This document shows, one piece after another, positions 36,014 to 46,444 of a DNA stretch of 64,000 nt. The position numbers were made by a program, and so were the translations under genes. The notes under the pieces are model-generated. The model was not told the DNA's origin. It worked only from the letters and a program-made list of their open reading frames with translations, and did no database searches. The stretch comes from Shewanella aquimarina. GTDB lineage: Bacteria; Pseudomonadota; Gammaproteobacteria; Enterobacterales; Shewanellaceae. The DNA lies in contig NZ_JAKIKY010000001.1 in the NCBI RefSeq assembly GCF_023349185.1, forward strand, positions 186,001 to 250,000, written 5' to 3'. How positions within the stretch are numbered: position 1 is the stretch's first letter; every line of letters begins with the position of its first letter.

Positions 36014-37393
36014 TTACTTCTTACGCCAGGTGGTGCCGCCAGGGCCATCTTCCAAGATCACGCCCAGGGCATTCAGGCCATCGCGAGCCACGTCGGCCGC
36101 AGCCCAGTCCTTCTCGGCGCGGGCACGGTTACGCTCGGCGATCAAGGCCTCGATCTGCGCCACCTCATCCTCACTACCCTCGCCCTTAAAGAAGCTATCC
36201 ACATCCAGCTCTAAGATCCCTAGCACGTCACCCAGCTGCTTCATGCTCACACCCAGGGCAGAGGCCGCATTCATATCATCTGCCTTGAGGCGATTGATCT
36301 CACGGGCCATATCAAACAGCACTGAGTAAGCCTCAGGCGTATTGAAGTCGTCGTCCATCGCCTCTTTAAACTTGGCCACATACTCCTCTGCCGGCGCCGC
36401 CTCGACGGTCAGATCCAGATCTTTGAGCGCGGTATAAAGACGCTCGAGCGCCGCCTTGGCTTGCTTGAGGTTATCTTCCGAGTAGTTTAGCTGACTGCGG
36501 TAATGGCCCGACAGCAGGAAGTAACGCACGGTCGAGGCATCATAATGCTCGAGCACGTCACGAATGGTGAAGAAGTTATTGAGCGACTTAGACATCTTCT
36601 CCTTGTCCACCATCACCATACCCGTATGCATCCAGTAGTTTACATAAGGGGTGTCGTGGGCACAGCAAGACTGAGCGATCTCATTCTCATGGTGGGGGAA
36701 CTGCAGATCAGAGCCACCGCCATGGATGTCAAAATGCTCACCCAGATGCTTGCTGTTCATCGCCGAACATTCGATGTGCCAGCCAGGACGACCAGGGCCC
36801 CATGGCGAATCCCATGTCGGCTCGCCCGGCTTGGACATCTTCCACAACACGAAATCCATAGGATCGCGCTTGTTCTCGTCAACCTCGACGCGGGCGCCCG
36901 CCTGCAGCTGATCGAGATTCTGTCCTGACAGACGACCGTATTCAGGGAATGACGCCACACTGAAGAGTACATCGCCATTAGCGGCAATATAGGCATGATC
37001 TCGCTCAAGCAGACGCTCGACCATCTCGATGATCTCAGGCATATGCTGAGTAGCACGAGGCTCGAAATCGGGGCGCTTCATATGCAGCGCATCGAAGTCA
37101 CGATACATCTCTTGTGTCAGACGCTCGGTCAGCGTGTCGCAGCTCTCGCCGTTCTCGGTGGCGCGCTTGATGATCTTATCGTCGACATCCGTGATGTTAC
37201 GATGAAAATTCACGTCATAGCCGATATATCTTAGGTATCTGACGATCATGTCGAAAGCAACAAACGTACGTCCGTGACCTATATGACACAAATCATATAT
37301 GGTTACCCCGCAGACATACATGCCGACTTTACCTGGCTGTATTGGCTTAAATTCCTCTTTTTTGCGGGTAAGACTGTTGTATAGCTTCAACAT
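36014..37393 (-). CDS. cysS: Cysteinyl-tRNA synthetase
   Basis: A 459-residue class I synthetase: [14 protein letters not shown] (HIGH and a zinc cysteine), WHIECSAM with further zinc ligands, and KMSKSLNNF. It charges tRNA-Cys. Divergent from ppiB across 264 bases in which I see no leader RNA. Confidence 0.98.
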   Translation of the reverse strand: MLKLYNSLTRKKEEFKPIQPGKVGMYVCGVTIYDLCHIGHGRTFVAFDMIVRYLRYIGYDVNFHRNITDVDDKIIKRATENGESCDTLTERLTQEMYRDFDALHMKRPDFEPRATQHMPEIIEMVERLLERDHAYIAANGDVLFSVASFPEYGRLSGQNLDQLQAGARVEVDENKRDPMDFVLWKMSKPGEPTWDSPWGPGRPGWHIECSAMNSKHLGEHFDIHGGGSDLQFPHHENEIAQSCCAHDTPYVNYWMHTGMVMVDKEKMSKSLNNFFTIRDVLEHYDASTVRYFLLSGHYRSQLNYSEDNLKQAKAALERLYTALKDLDLTVEAAPAEEYVAKFKEAMDDDFNTPEAYSVLFDMAREINRLKADDMNAASALGVSMKQLGDVLGILELDVDSFFKGEGSEDEVAQIEALIAERNRARAEKDWAAADVARDGLNALGVILEDGPGGTTWRKK

Positions 37394-37657
37394 TGATATT
37401 CTCTACAGATAATTGACAACAAATAGGCCGCTCAGTCTACCACCTGCAAACGGCCGCTTCCAGCGTGATTGCGTGAATCTAAAGCGTTTTTTGTGCCCTC
37501 GCACATTCTTCACACCCGATAGCCTAAAATGCGAGTGTAGATCGAGCTGTAAAGCATGTTCGCAGGGATAAAAGTCACGCCATCCCTTTATGCGCCCAGG
37601 TTAATAGGCTAGAATCTGGCGCTATCTGAATAAGTAACCATGATGAGATACAGTCAT

Positions 37658-38152
37658 ATGATCACAATGCAAACCAACCACGGTGTTATTAAACTCGAAC
37701 TCGATGCCGAAAAAGCACCAGCAACCGTAGCGAACTTCATTAAGTACGCAAAAGACGGTTTCTATGACGGCACCATCTTTCACCGCGTAATCGACGGTTT
37801 CATGATCCAGGGCGGTGGCTTCACCGAAGATATGTCGCAAAAGCGTTGCAACGAAGCGATCGAGAACGAAGCCAACAATGGTCTTTCTAACCTTGTCGGC
37901 ACCATCGCCATGGCCCGCACCTCTGATCCTCATTCGGCCACCGCACAGTTCTTCATCAACATCAACGACAACACCTTCCTCGACTTCAAGTCTGAGTCAG
38001 TACAAGGTTGGGGTTACTGTGTGTTTGGTAAAGTCACCGAAGGCATGGATGTGGTTAACCAGATCAAGGCTGTTGCTACCGGCAACCGCGGCATGCACCA
38101 AGACGTTCCGCTAGAAGCTGTCGTCATCGAAAACGTGACAGTCGAAGAGTAA
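37658..38152 (+). CDS. ppiB: PpiB, cytoplasmic cyclophilin
   Basis: A 164-residue cyclophilin beginning [15 protein letters not shown], with [13 protein letters not shown] and AQFFINI core motifs. It catalyses proline cis-trans isomerisation. I chose ATG 37658; an ATG at 37640 adds six residues and has no better ribosome site. lpxH follows closely. Confidence 0.96.
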   Translation: MITMQTNHGVIKLELDAEKAPATVANFIKYAKDGFYDGTIFHRVIDGFMIQGGGFTEDMSQKRCNEAIENEANNGLSNLVGTIAMARTSDPHSATAQFFININDNTFLDFKSESVQGWGYCVFGKVTEGMDVVNQIKAVATGNRGMHQDVPLEAVVIENVTVEE

Positions 38153-38167
38153 TCACAGGGCCGACAC

Positions 38168-38899
38168 TTGTTGAACTACACCCTGTTTGTGGGCGATCTG
38201 CACCTCAGTGCCGATCGCCCCGATATCCTAAGCGCCTTCCATCAATTTCTTAGTCAAGATGTCACCCACTGCGACGCCCTCTATATCCTGGGGGATCTGT
38301 TTGAAGTATGGGTGGGAGACGATATCGCCGAGCCTTTTGCCCTAGAACTTGCCGAGCGCTTAAAGCAATTCTCGGTTCACACCCCAATCTACTTCATCCA
38401 TGGCAATCGCGACTTCCTCCTGGGTAAAGCATATGCCGAGCGTTCGGGCATGACACTCTTACCCGAGGTATATTGCCTAGACCTCTATGGTCAGCCTAGT
38501 GTGTTGCTCCATGGCGATAGCCTGTGCACCCTAGATAAGGCCTATCAGAGATTCCGCCGCTTTAGAAATATGTCGTGGGCCAAGTTCATCTACAATCACC
38601 TGCCTAAGTCGAAGCGCATCGCCATTGCCGACAAGCTTCGAAGCAAGAGTAAGCAGAGCAATCAGCTAAAAAGCTATAGCATCATGGATGTGGAGCCCTG
38701 CGCGGTAGCACAGCTCATGGCGCAAACTGGCGCTAAGCGCATGATCCATGGTCACACCCATAGACCCGACATTCACCAGCTCGCCAATAATGGCCAGCGA
38801 ATCGTGGTGGGAGACTGGTATGAGCAAGGCAGCGTATTAAAAGTGAGTCCCGAGCAGGTGAGCCTGCAAAGCTTGCCTTTCAGCGAAACTGACGCCTAA
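38168..38899 (+). CDS. lpxH: LpxH, UDP-2,3-diacylglucosamine hydrolase
   Basis: A 243-residue calcineurin-type phosphoesterase: [31 protein letters not shown] and the C-terminal HGHTHRPD metal-binding motifs. It makes lipid X in lipid A synthesis at the inner-membrane surface. No ATG is near the conserved start; tandem TTG codons at 38168 and 38171 are the likely starts. It lies 15 bases after ppiB. Confidence 0.96.
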   Translation: MLNYTLFVGDLHLSADRPDILSAFHQFLSQDVTHCDALYILGDLFEVWVGDDIAEPFALELAERLKQFSVHTPIYFIHGNRDFLLGKAYAERSGMTLLPEVYCLDLYGQPSVLLHGDSLCTLDKAYQRFRRFRNMSWAKFIYNHLPKSKRIAIADKLRSKSKQSNQLKSYSIMDVEPCAVAQLMAQTGAKRMIHGHTHRPDIHQLANNGQRIVVGDWYEQGSVLKVSPEQVSLQSLPFSETDA

Positions 38900-38932
38900 G
38901 GCGTTCATTCACCAGCCTAGATTAAGTGTACC

Positions 38933-39697
38933 TTAGCAAGGCCTTCCCGAGTGAAACTTGAACTCACTGTCTGGCGCGCTTATCAGCTCGGCTTCCAGCC
39001 TGGCGAAATGTGCCACACGCTCGTCGATATTCTCTGAAGAAATGGCCTGGGCCAACACCAGATAATCTTGATAATGGCGCGCCTCCGAACGTAGCAGAGA
39101 TACGTAGAACTTACTCAAGCCTTCATCGAGATGGGGGGCCAGCTTGGCGAAACGCTCACAGGATCGCGCCTCGATAAAGGCGCCGACGATCAGCTTGTCC
39201 ACTAAGGTCGCCGGTTCGTGGGTGCGCACCCCGCGCATCATCCCTCTTGCGTAACGCCCGGCGGTGAGATTTTGATAGGGTATGTTACGTGCCTGCATGA
39301 TCTCCAGCACCTGTTCAAAATGGTGAAACTCTTCCTTTATCAGACGCACCATCTTTGCTATAAGGTCTGGGCCATAATCGACTCCAGGCTTGGCAGTGAG
39401 TTCACCCACCAGCTCATTTTTCTTCACGTCCCGCGCCAGAAAGGCATCTATGTCCCGTGACTTGTTGTAAACGAATTCCTCATAGGGCTTAGCCCACTCG
39501 AGCAGCTTATCACCGCTTGCCTTATCGACCGCGTACTTACGGATCAAAAACATCGCCGTCTGCGCCGCCTTCAGCTCACAGTTACAGTGATCGATAAGCA
39601 GCGCAGCAAGCTGCTCGCTCTGGCTGGCGAGTGCAATCCACTCATCTGGGGTTTCACATTGTAAGAACTGCTTTATCGGCGCTAATAAGGCTTGCAT
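38933..39697 (-). CDS. miaE: MiaE, tRNA ms2i6A hydroxylase
   Basis: A 254-residue ferritin-like di-iron enzyme. Ligand motifs: CELKAAQTA, EEFHHFEQV, EARSCERF and SEARHYQDY. It hydroxylates the isopentenyl group of ms2i6A37 in tRNA, using oxygen. Convergent with lpxH. Confidence 0.95.
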   Translation of the reverse strand: MQALLAPIKQFLQCETPDEWIALASQSEQLAALLIDHCNCELKAAQTAMFLIRKYAVDKASGDKLLEWAKPYEEFVYNKSRDIDAFLARDVKKNELVGELTAKPGVDYGPDLIAKMVRLIKEEFHHFEQVLEIMQARNIPYQNLTAGRYARGMMRGVRTHEPATLVDKLIVGAFIEARSCERFAKLAPHLDEGLSKFYVSLLRSEARHYQDYLVLAQAISSENIDERVAHFARLEAELISAPDSEFKFHSGRPC

Positions 39698-39947
39698 GAC
39701 ACACTCGGGGGTTAAACGGACAGACGCCGACTATTCTACCCTTAAAAGACAGCCTTAGGCAGGTCCATCTGCCTAACAGATGAAAGTTAGCTTGACTAGT
39801 CTAAGTTTATGTTCAATAAATAAACTATGTCAGTCCTTATAGGACTGTTTGGGAGCCTGAGGTCTATTGGGTAGCAGACCAACAGGCAATGCGGGTTCGT
39901 CTGAAGTTTGGCGAGCACAAAATGAAAGCTGAACAAGGATAATTATA

Positions 39948-40544
39948 ATGATATTAAATCACTTAATGGGGTTATACACTCATCCGAAAGAAGAGTGGCA
40001 CACAATTGAGAAAAACCACGAAGCGCTGAGAAGCAGTCTTAGCCATGTCCTGTTGATCGCCCTCATTCCAGCCGTCTGCACCTATCTTGCCTCCACCATG
40101 TTCGGCTGGAATCTAGGGGTATCTGATCCCCTGTTCCTCACTAAGCAAAGCGCATTGATGATGTCGATTAGCATGTATTTCGGCCTGATTGCCGGGGTAT
40201 TCGCCCTGGCCTACCTGGCCTACTGGATGGCAAAGACCTTCGATGCTCAGCCAAGCTACACACAGGCGATAGAGCTGGCGGCCTATACCGCCACACCACT
40301 CTTTATGGTGGGTCTTGCGGCCCTGTATCCTGCGCTCTGGTTTATGATGATCGTAGGCTTGGTGGGGCTGACCTACTCTGTGTACCTGCTCTACACCGGG
40401 GTACCTATCATAATGAACATTCCCGAAGAGAAGGGCTTTATCTACGCCAGTTCGGTCGTCACCGCCGGCCTTGTGCTGTTAGTCGCCCTGATGGCCTCGA
40501 GCGTCATCCTGTGGAGCTTCGGCTTAGGCCCTATGTATCAATAG
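39948..40544 (+). CDS. Yip1-family membrane protein
   Basis: A 198-residue protein with five hydrophobic helices and the start MGLYTHPKEEWHTIE, the N-terminal pattern of bacterial YIP1/DUF1282 proteins. No enzymatic motif. Function unknown; possibly membrane organisation. An aaggat ribosome-like site precedes the ATG. Convergent with glnS. Confidence 0.85.
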   Translation: MILNHLMGLYTHPKEEWHTIEKNHEALRSSLSHVLLIALIPAVCTYLASTMFGWNLGVSDPLFLTKQSALMMSISMYFGLIAGVFALAYLAYWMAKTFDAQPSYTQAIELAAYTATPLFMVGLAALYPALWFMMIVGLVGLTYSVYLLYTGVPIIMNIPEEKGFIYASSVVTAGLVLLVALMASSVILWSFGLGPMYQ

Positions 40545-40614
40545 AAGGTATCGATAAGAGAAGGTATCAATAGGAAAAATTATCAGTAGCCGGCATAGGT
40601 TAACCTGAGATACA

Positions 40615-40649
40615 AAAAAGGCTTTAGGAATCACCTAAAGCCTTTTTTA
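40615..40649. terminator. Bidirectional terminator before glnS end
   Basis: AGGCTTTAGG-AATCA-CCTAAAGCCT flanked by A6 and T6, between the convergent Yip1 gene and glnS. Confidence 0.9.
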
Positions 40650-40664
40650 GTACCAAGCGTTAAC

Positions 40665-42335
40665 TTAGTTAGAAGAATCTCTCAGAGCAACCGTCAGGTT
40701 AAACACCAGGTGTTCAGGCGATGAGTCTTTACTGTCGGCGCAGAAGTAACCTTCACGCTCGAACTGATAGGCCTTCTCGGCCTCTGCATTAACTAGGCCT
40801 GGCTCGACTAAACCATGCTTGACCACCAAGGACTCAGGATTCAGCACCTCATCGACCGTCTCTGCAGCCGCCGGATTTGGCTGATTAAAGAGTCTGTCAT
40901 ATAGACGGAACTCGGCTGGTACGGCACTTGTGGCCTCAACCCAGTGGATCACCCCTTTTACCTTACGGCCATCGGCAGGATTCTTACCTAGCGTCTGATC
41001 GTCATAGGTACAGTAGATGGTGGTGACATTGCCAGCCTCATCCTTGTCGCAACGCTCAGCCTTGATCACATAGGCATTACGCAGGCGCACTTCCTTGCCC
41101 TGAACAAGACGCTTGTATTTCTTGTTGGCTTCTTCACGGAAATCGTCGGCATCGATATAAAGCTCGCGACCAAACACCAGCTCACGCTGCCCCATAGACT
41201 CTATGCTTGGGTGTGCTGGCGCCGATAGCTTCTCAACTTGCCCTTCTGGGTAGTTTTCGATGACAACCTTAACCGGGTTGATCACCGCCATGGCGCGAGG
41301 TGCATGCTCGTTCAGCTCTTCACGAATACAGGCATCCAACATGCTCACTTCGACCATGTTCTCCTGCTTAGTCACGCCGATACGACGGCAGAACTCACGA
41401 ATAGCGGCAGGCGTATAGCCACGACGACGCAGACCGGCAATAGTCGGCATACGTGGGTCGTCCCAGCCTGATACCAGGCCACGAACCACGAGGTCATTGA
41501 GCTTACGCTTAGACATCAGGGTGTATTCCAGATTCAGGCGTGAAAACTCATATTGACGGGTACGGTTTGGCGCCTGGAAATCATCCAGGTTATCCAGCAC
41601 CCAGTCGTACAGACGACGGTTATCCTGGAACTCAAGCGTACAGAGCGAATGCGTGATATCTTCCAGCGCATCAGAGATACAGTGGGTGAAATCATACATA
41701 GGATAGATGCACCACTTGTCGCCAGTCTGGTGGTGATGGGCGAAACGGATACGATAGATCACAGGATCACGCATACACATGAAGGGGGATGCCATATCGA
41801 TCTTGGCTCGCAGTGCACACTCACCCTCTTTAAATTCACCCTTACGCATCTTCTCGAATAACGCTAGGTTTTCTTCGACAGAGGTATCACGATAAGGACT
41901 GTTCTTACCAGGCTCCTTCAGGGTGCCACGGTACTCACGAGTCTGCTCACCATTGAGGAAGCAGACATAAGCTAATCCCTTCTTAACCAGTTCTACCGCG
42001 TACTGGTGCAGCTGGTCGAAATAGTTAGACGAGTAGCGGATCTCACCATCCCACTGGAAACCTAACCAATGCACGTCTGCCTGAATAGAGTTAACGTAAT
42101 CGATATCCTCTTTCTCAGGGTTGGTATCATCAAAACGTAAGTTACATAGCCCCTTATAGTCCTGCGCCAAACCGAAGTTTAAACAAATCGATTTTGCGTG
42201 ACCAATATGAAGATAACCGTTTGGCTCGGGCGGAAAACGTGTGTGCACTCGGGTGTGCTTACCGCTCTCTAAATCTTCATCTATGATGTTACGAATGAAG
42301 TTACTAGGACGTACTTCGGTGTCCACATGACTCAT
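40665..42335 (-). CDS. glnS: Glutaminyl-tRNA synthetase
   Basis: A 556-residue class I synthetase: [20 protein letters not shown], the [10 protein letters not shown] motif and the [10 protein letters not shown] loop, followed by two C-terminal beta-barrel anticodon domains. Charges tRNA-Gln. Monocistronic. Confidence 0.98.
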   Translation of the reverse strand: MSHVDTEVRPSNFIRNIIDEDLESGKHTRVHTRFPPEPNGYLHIGHAKSICLNFGLAQDYKGLCNLRFDDTNPEKEDIDYVNSIQADVHWLGFQWDGEIRYSSNYFDQLHQYAVELVKKGLAYVCFLNGEQTREYRGTLKEPGKNSPYRDTSVEENLALFEKMRKGEFKEGECALRAKIDMASPFMCMRDPVIYRIRFAHHHQTGDKWCIYPMYDFTHCISDALEDITHSLCTLEFQDNRRLYDWVLDNLDDFQAPNRTRQYEFSRLNLEYTLMSKRKLNDLVVRGLVSGWDDPRMPTIAGLRRRGYTPAAIREFCRRIGVTKQENMVEVSMLDACIREELNEHAPRAMAVINPVKVVIENYPEGQVEKLSAPAHPSIESMGQRELVFGRELYIDADDFREEANKKYKRLVQGKEVRLRNAYVIKAERCDKDEAGNVTTIYCTYDDQTLGKNPADGRKVKGVIHWVEATSAVPAEFRLYDRLFNQPNPAAAETVDEVLNPESLVVKHGLVEPGLVNAEAEKAYQFEREGYFCADSKDSSPEHLVFNLTVALRDSSN

Positions 42336-42476
42336 GGAAATCCTCTTTGCGAACTCTATTTCATCGGGCGCACAGCTGCCGCTCGAGACTAATGGGAGAA
42401 AACCTGCATATTCCTACAGATTTCGCTTCGTTACAACGGCCAAATCGCAAAAACTGCCATGATTTAGCGCAAAAAC

Positions 42477-42506
42477 AGAAAAGCAGCGAATTATCGCTGC
42501 TTTTCT
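42477..42506 (-). terminator. Terminator of feoAB
   Basis: Minus strand AGAAAAGCAGCG-ATAAT-TCGCTGCTTTTCT then GTTTTT, 35 bases after the feoB stop. Confidence 0.85.
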
Positions 42507-42540
42507 CGGTTTAACAAACTGTTTTACATCAAGCTTAAAT

Positions 42541-44835
42541 CTACTCTGTCACCACGTTAATCACAGGTATGATGGTCTGAGCACGCTGCCCCTTGCGCTT
42601 GAGCCACAGGTAGAAGACCACCAGCGCGACTAAGAAGAAGCCGATCCACAGCCCAGACTGCAATGGGTGCGCCGCAAATGTCATCGCCTGATAGAAGATG
42701 GTCGCGGTACCGTAAGCCAAGCCGAAGGTCCAGGTGGCGGCAAAGGTTGCCCAGCGCGGTCCAAACTCACCCACCAGGGCGCCCATGGCCGCCACACAAG
42801 GGGTATAGAGCAAGATGAACAGCAGGTAAGCAAAGGCTGCCGTCACACCGCTAAAGCCACTCTGCAGCGCACTAAAGGTTGAGGTATCTACATCCAGCTC
42901 GCTCGAGGCTGTCTCTATGCTCTCAATATCACCAACAGACATTGACAGCGGATCTTCAGGCGCGATGCCAAACAGGTTCTCTGGAATGGTCGCCAAGGCT
43001 TCACTAAAGCTCTCTGACAGCGGCGCCAGATCTTCCTCTTCACCACTTGCGGTAGAGTAGAGGCTATTGAGCGTACCTACCACGGCTTCCTTCGCGAAAA
43101 TCCCCGTGATAATACCCACAGTTGCCGGCCAGTTATCTTGCTCTATGCCCATTGGTGAGAAGAGCGGAGTCACCTTCTGACTCGCCACACTGAGCACAGA
43201 CTCAGAGCTGTCTTCGTGGCCGAAGCTGCCATCGACACCGATTGCGTTGATGAAGTTAAGCAGGGTGACCACGATAACGATCGTCTTACCCGCGCCTAGA
43301 ATAAAGCTCTTAGTACGCTTGCCGGTTCTTGCCATCACCGCCTTGAATTTAGGCGTCTCGTAGTTAGGCAATTCCATCACCACGGCGCTGCTGCTGCCCG
43401 GAAGCAAGGTTGAACGTAGCAGTAAACCCGTTCCTATCGCGGCCAGCACACCAATGATATACAGCAGGAACACCAGGTTCTGACCCGACTCGGGGAAGAA
43501 GGCCGCCGCAAACAGGGCATAAACCGGTAAACGTGCACCACAAGACATGAAGGGCGCCATCATACCCGTCACGATGCGCTCACGCTCGCTGCCTAAGGTA
43601 CGGGTTGCCATGATGGCAGGTACCGAGCAGCCAAAACCGACGATCATAGGCACAAACGCCTTGCCCGGCAGACCAATACGACGCATCAGGCCATCGACCA
43701 CGAAGGCGGCGCGCGCCATATAGCCCGAGCCTTCCAGCACAGAGAGTGCCAGGAACAGAGCGGCGATAACGGGAATAAAGGTGGCAACGGTTTGGATACC
43801 CTGGCCTATACCGCCGGCAACCACAGTTACCAACCAGGCTGGAACACCGATATTGGTCATCAGGGCGCCGAGGTGATCGACAAACAGGGCACCGGCCGTG
43901 ATGTCGAAGAAATCGATAAAGGCGCTACCGACGTTAATACTGAACATGAACATCAGGTACATCACAAACAGGAATACGGGTACGCCTGCTATCGGATGTA
44001 ACACCAGCTTATCTAAGCGATCGCTCAGAGTGAGCTGCTCACTGTCTTTCACCGATTGATTAAACACCTGCTGCACGAAATCGAAACGTGTGGTGGCCAC
44101 CATGATCTCGATATCCTTGCCCTGCGCCGCCAGGCGCTCGGAGCACTGGGACACCTCAGACAGCATCTGACCATTCTTACACTGGCCACAACCCAGGCCG
44201 TTGCCCATCATCGCCAGTGCGCGGCCTCGACTGAGTTGACTATCACGCTCAAACAGCGCCTTGATGCCCGCCTCAATATCGGCGTCGTAATTTAGTACCA
44301 ATGGCGCCTCAGAGACCTTGCCATCTAGCAGATCTACCACTTGAGCCTGTACCTGCTTGATGTCGTTAACATCGCGAGAGCAGACGGCGATCACTGGGCA
44401 GCCTAACTGCTGGCTCATCTTGTCGACATCGACCTCAATCCCCTGAGCCTTGGCCGCATCAATCTTATTGAGCACCACCACCATAGGAATACCAAGTTCG
44501 CGCAGCTGCACGGTCAGGTACAGGTGACGCTCGATGTTAGTCGCATCCACCAGGTTGATGATGCCATCCATCTGCGCCTCGGCCAGATACTGCTGAGCAA
44601 TCTGCTCATCGAGGGAGCAGTCACAGCTGCTACCGGCAGGAAGCAGATCATAGATACCCGGCAAGTCTGTCAGCAGCACCTGGGTATCATTCAGGGTAAA
44701 GGCCCCTGTCTTCTTCTCAACCGTCACCCCTGACCAGTTACCCACCTGCTGATTGGCACCTGTGAGGGCGTTAAAGAGTGTTGACTTGCCCGCATTAGGG
44801 TTACCAACGGTCACACAATGAAATTGTTTAGCCAT
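42541..44835 (-). CDS. feoB: FeoB, ferrous iron transporter
   Basis: A 764-residue FeoB. N-terminal G domain (GNPNAGKSTLFNAL at about 10-23, LPGIYDLLP, NKIDAAK), a GDI-like helical part, then two core membrane modules with the GCSVPAIMATRTL and CGARLPVYALF cysteine motifs, and a C-terminal membrane region. It imports Fe(II) through the inner membrane. It overlaps the feoA stop by eight bases. It also has a cytoplasmic CGQCKNG motif in the N-domain. Confidence 0.97.
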   Translation of the reverse strand: MAKQFHCVTVGNPNAGKSTLFNALTGANQQVGNWSGVTVEKKTGAFTLNDTQVLLTDLPGIYDLLPAGSSCDCSLDEQIAQQYLAEAQMDGIINLVDATNIERHLYLTVQLRELGIPMVVVLNKIDAAKAQGIEVDVDKMSQQLGCPVIAVCSRDVNDIKQVQAQVVDLLDGKVSEAPLVLNYDADIEAGIKALFERDSQLSRGRALAMMGNGLGCGQCKNGQMLSEVSQCSERLAAQGKDIEIMVATTRFDFVQQVFNQSVKDSEQLTLSDRLDKLVLHPIAGVPVFLFVMYLMFMFSINVGSAFIDFFDITAGALFVDHLGALMTNIGVPAWLVTVVAGGIGQGIQTVATFIPVIAALFLALSVLEGSGYMARAAFVVDGLMRRIGLPGKAFVPMIVGFGCSVPAIMATRTLGSERERIVTGMMAPFMSCGARLPVYALFAAAFFPESGQNLVFLLYIIGVLAAIGTGLLLRSTLLPGSSSAVVMELPNYETPKFKAVMARTGKRTKSFILGAGKTIVIVVTLLNFINAIGVDGSFGHEDSSESVLSVASQKVTPLFSPMGIEQDNWPATVGIITGIFAKEAVVGTLNSLYSTASGEEEDLAPLSESFSEALATIPENLFGIAPEDPLSMSVGDIESIETASSELDVDTSTFSALQSGFSGVTAAFAYLLFILLYTPCVAAMGALVGEFGPRWATFAATWTFGLAYGTATIFYQAMTFAAHPLQSGLWIGFFLVALVVFYLWLKRKGQRAQTIIPVINVVTE

Positions 44836-45067
44836 GAGCCAGCTCCACCTCGATTACTTCTGCCAGATCCTTACGCATGCATAACTTACTGCCACGAATG
44901 GCCAACTCTAATCCCGAGCCCAATGGTGCACGTCGTAATAGGGTCAGAGAGGTGTTTGGGGTGATCCCCATAGATAAAAGCTTGCGTTTCACTACCGCAG
45001 GCAGGCTAATCTGGCCCACCTCGGAGATCACAGCACTATCGCCAGGCTTTAATTCGCTTAATTTCAT
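44828..45067 (-). CDS. feoA: FeoA, small SH3-like partner of FeoB
   Basis: A 79-residue FeoA with the SH3-like pattern LKPGDSAVISEVG ... KLLSMGITPNTSLTLLRRAPLG ... ELAIRGSKLCMRKDLAEVIEV. It supports FeoB activity. The divergent gap to mtrD holds Fur-like and CRP sites. Confidence 0.95.
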   Translation of the reverse strand: MKLSELKPGDSAVISEVGQISLPAVVKRKLLSMGITPNTSLTLLRRAPLGSGLELAIRGSKLCMRKDLAEVIEVELAHG

Positions 45068-45167
45068 ATTGCAACTCTACCTTTTCAGGTCTCGATAAAT
45101 CTGAACTACACCAGATTCTAACGGAGCAAGGCTTCCAATAACTTTATCTAGATCAATATTTATGATT

Positions 45168-45186
45168 GGAAACGATAATAATTTTC
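45168..45186. promoter_or_regulatory. Fur-box-like site, feoA side
   Basis: GGAAAC-GATAAT-A-ATTTTC matches the 19-base Fur consensus at 14 positions by eye. It lies about 100 bases upstream of feoA, fitting iron repression. Confidence 0.6.
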
Positions 45187-45237
45187 AATTGTATTTTATA
45201 TTATGTGACAGATATCTCAATCAGTAAACGAGATCAT

Positions 45238-45257
45238 TAAATGAGAACCATTTTCAT
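45238..45257. promoter_or_regulatory. Second Fur-box-like palindrome
   Basis: AAATGAGAACCATTTTCATT: an inverted repeat (AATGA / TCATT) with Fur-like spacing, between the first Fur site and the CRP site. Confidence 0.45.
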
Positions 45258-45289
45258 TAGCGGCCAATTTTACGTCCCAGCCCTGGCAC

Positions 45290-45313
45290 TTAGCGTGATC
45301 TAGATCACATAAA
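45290..45313. promoter_or_regulatory. CRP-binding site upstream of mtrD
   Basis: CGTGATCTAGATCACA is a near-perfect CRP palindrome (GTGATCTAGATCAC), about 150 bases before mtrD. CRP is the known main activator of anaerobic respiration genes, including the mtr genes, in Shewanella. Confidence 0.75.
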
Positions 45314-45460
45314 GTGCTAATTCGCTCAAATACCTCATTTTTAACCGCGATTTATCGGCACAAAATTTACACATTCGTCACAAATCCCACCTATTATTTA
45401 GCTTTGGTAAATTAGTAATTCATAAAGATAACAACTAAAAACCTCACTGTGCTTGGATGG

Positions 45461-46429
45461 ATGATGATGAAAAAGGAATCTAATTGGCAGTCAGCCCTCT
45501 GGCTAACGGCCCTGCTCGCGCTAACTCCCCTCTTTAGATTATTCGCTCAGGCGACTCCCTGGGACAAGATGCCTGGTGAAGAGGTAGAGAAGATCCTCGA
45601 TAACAAATTTGCACAGGGGCAATACTCCCCCAAGGGCGCCGATAGCTGCCTCATGTGCCATCGCAAGAACCAAACCGTCATGGCACTATTTGACGGTGTA
45701 CATGGCAATCCCCAGGTAAAAGGGTCTCCCATGGCCGACCTGCAGTGCGAAGCCTGCCACGGCCCCATGGGGAAACATAACCGCGGGGGTAAGGAACCTA
45801 TGATCACCTTCGGCGCCAATTCCCCTGTTCCCGCCGAGAAACAAAACAGCGTCTGCACGAGCTGCCACAACGATGACCAGCGCATGGCCTGGAGTGGCAA
45901 TCATCACGACAATGCCGATGTCGCCTGTAGCGACTGTCATCAGGTGCACACGGATCACGACCCCATTAGCGATAAGAGCCAGGAGGTCGCCGTCTGCACC
46001 AGCTGTCATGCCCAGCAAAAGGCCGACTTACATAAACGCAGCAGCCACCCAATGAAGTGGCAGCAGATGGTCTGCAGCGACTGTCACAATCCCCACGGCG
46101 GTTTGGGCGAGGCGAGCCTGAAGCAGATGAGCGTCAATGACAACTGTTATGCCTGTCACAGCGAGAAGCGTGGGCCTAAACTGTGGGAGCATGCGCCCGT
46201 CACCGACAACTGCGCCAACTGTCATAACCCCCACGGCAGCGTCAACGAGGCGATGTTGATCGCCAAGCCCCCTCAGCTTTGTCAGCAATGCCACGCCAGC
46301 GACGGTCACGCCGCCAATCCGGTATTTGCCAACAGCCCTAATGCCTTCAACGGCGGCCAAAGCTGCCTCAACTGCCACAACCAGGTGCATGGCTCTAACC
46401 ATCCATCGGGCAAACTACTGCAACGTTAA
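45461..46429 (+). CDS. mtrD: MtrD, periplasmic decaheme cytochrome c
   Basis: A 322-residue MtrA-family cytochrome with ten CXXCH motifs (CLMCH, CEACH, CTSCH, CSDCH, CTSCH, CSDCH, CYACH, CANCH, CQQCH, CLNCH) after a hydrophobic signal segment. Very similar to MtrA at 60566-61555, sharing [15 protein letters not shown] and the C-terminal HGSNHPSGK. It passes electrons from the periplasm into its MtrE barrel. The start is ATG 45461 (first of three consecutive ATGs); an upstream GTG at 45449 is also open. First gene of mtrDEF-omcA. MtrD versus MtrA is decided by gene order. Confidence 0.93.
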   Translation: MMMKKESNWQSALWLTALLALTPLFRLFAQATPWDKMPGEEVEKILDNKFAQGQYSPKGADSCLMCHRKNQTVMALFDGVHGNPQVKGSPMADLQCEACHGPMGKHNRGGKEPMITFGANSPVPAEKQNSVCTSCHNDDQRMAWSGNHHDNADVACSDCHQVHTDHDPISDKSQEVAVCTSCHAQQKADLHKRSSHPMKWQQMVCSDCHNPHGGLGEASLKQMSVNDNCYACHSEKRGPKLWEHAPVTDNCANCHNPHGSVNEAMLIAKPPQLCQQCHASDGHAANPVFANSPNAFNGGQSCLNCHNQVHGSNHPSGKLLQR

Positions 46430-46444
46430 TGAGGGAGCATAGCG

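Larger units (their letters stand above)
45068..45460. promoter_or_regulatory. feoA / mtrD divergent control region
   Basis: About 390 AT-rich bases with no gene. It holds two Fur-box-like sites and one strong CRP palindrome, listed separately. Confidence 0.7.

Noticed and set aside
37394..37657. Leader RNA or T-box ahead of cysS
   Set aside because: No T-box or other recognisable conserved element; such leaders are not usual in this group.
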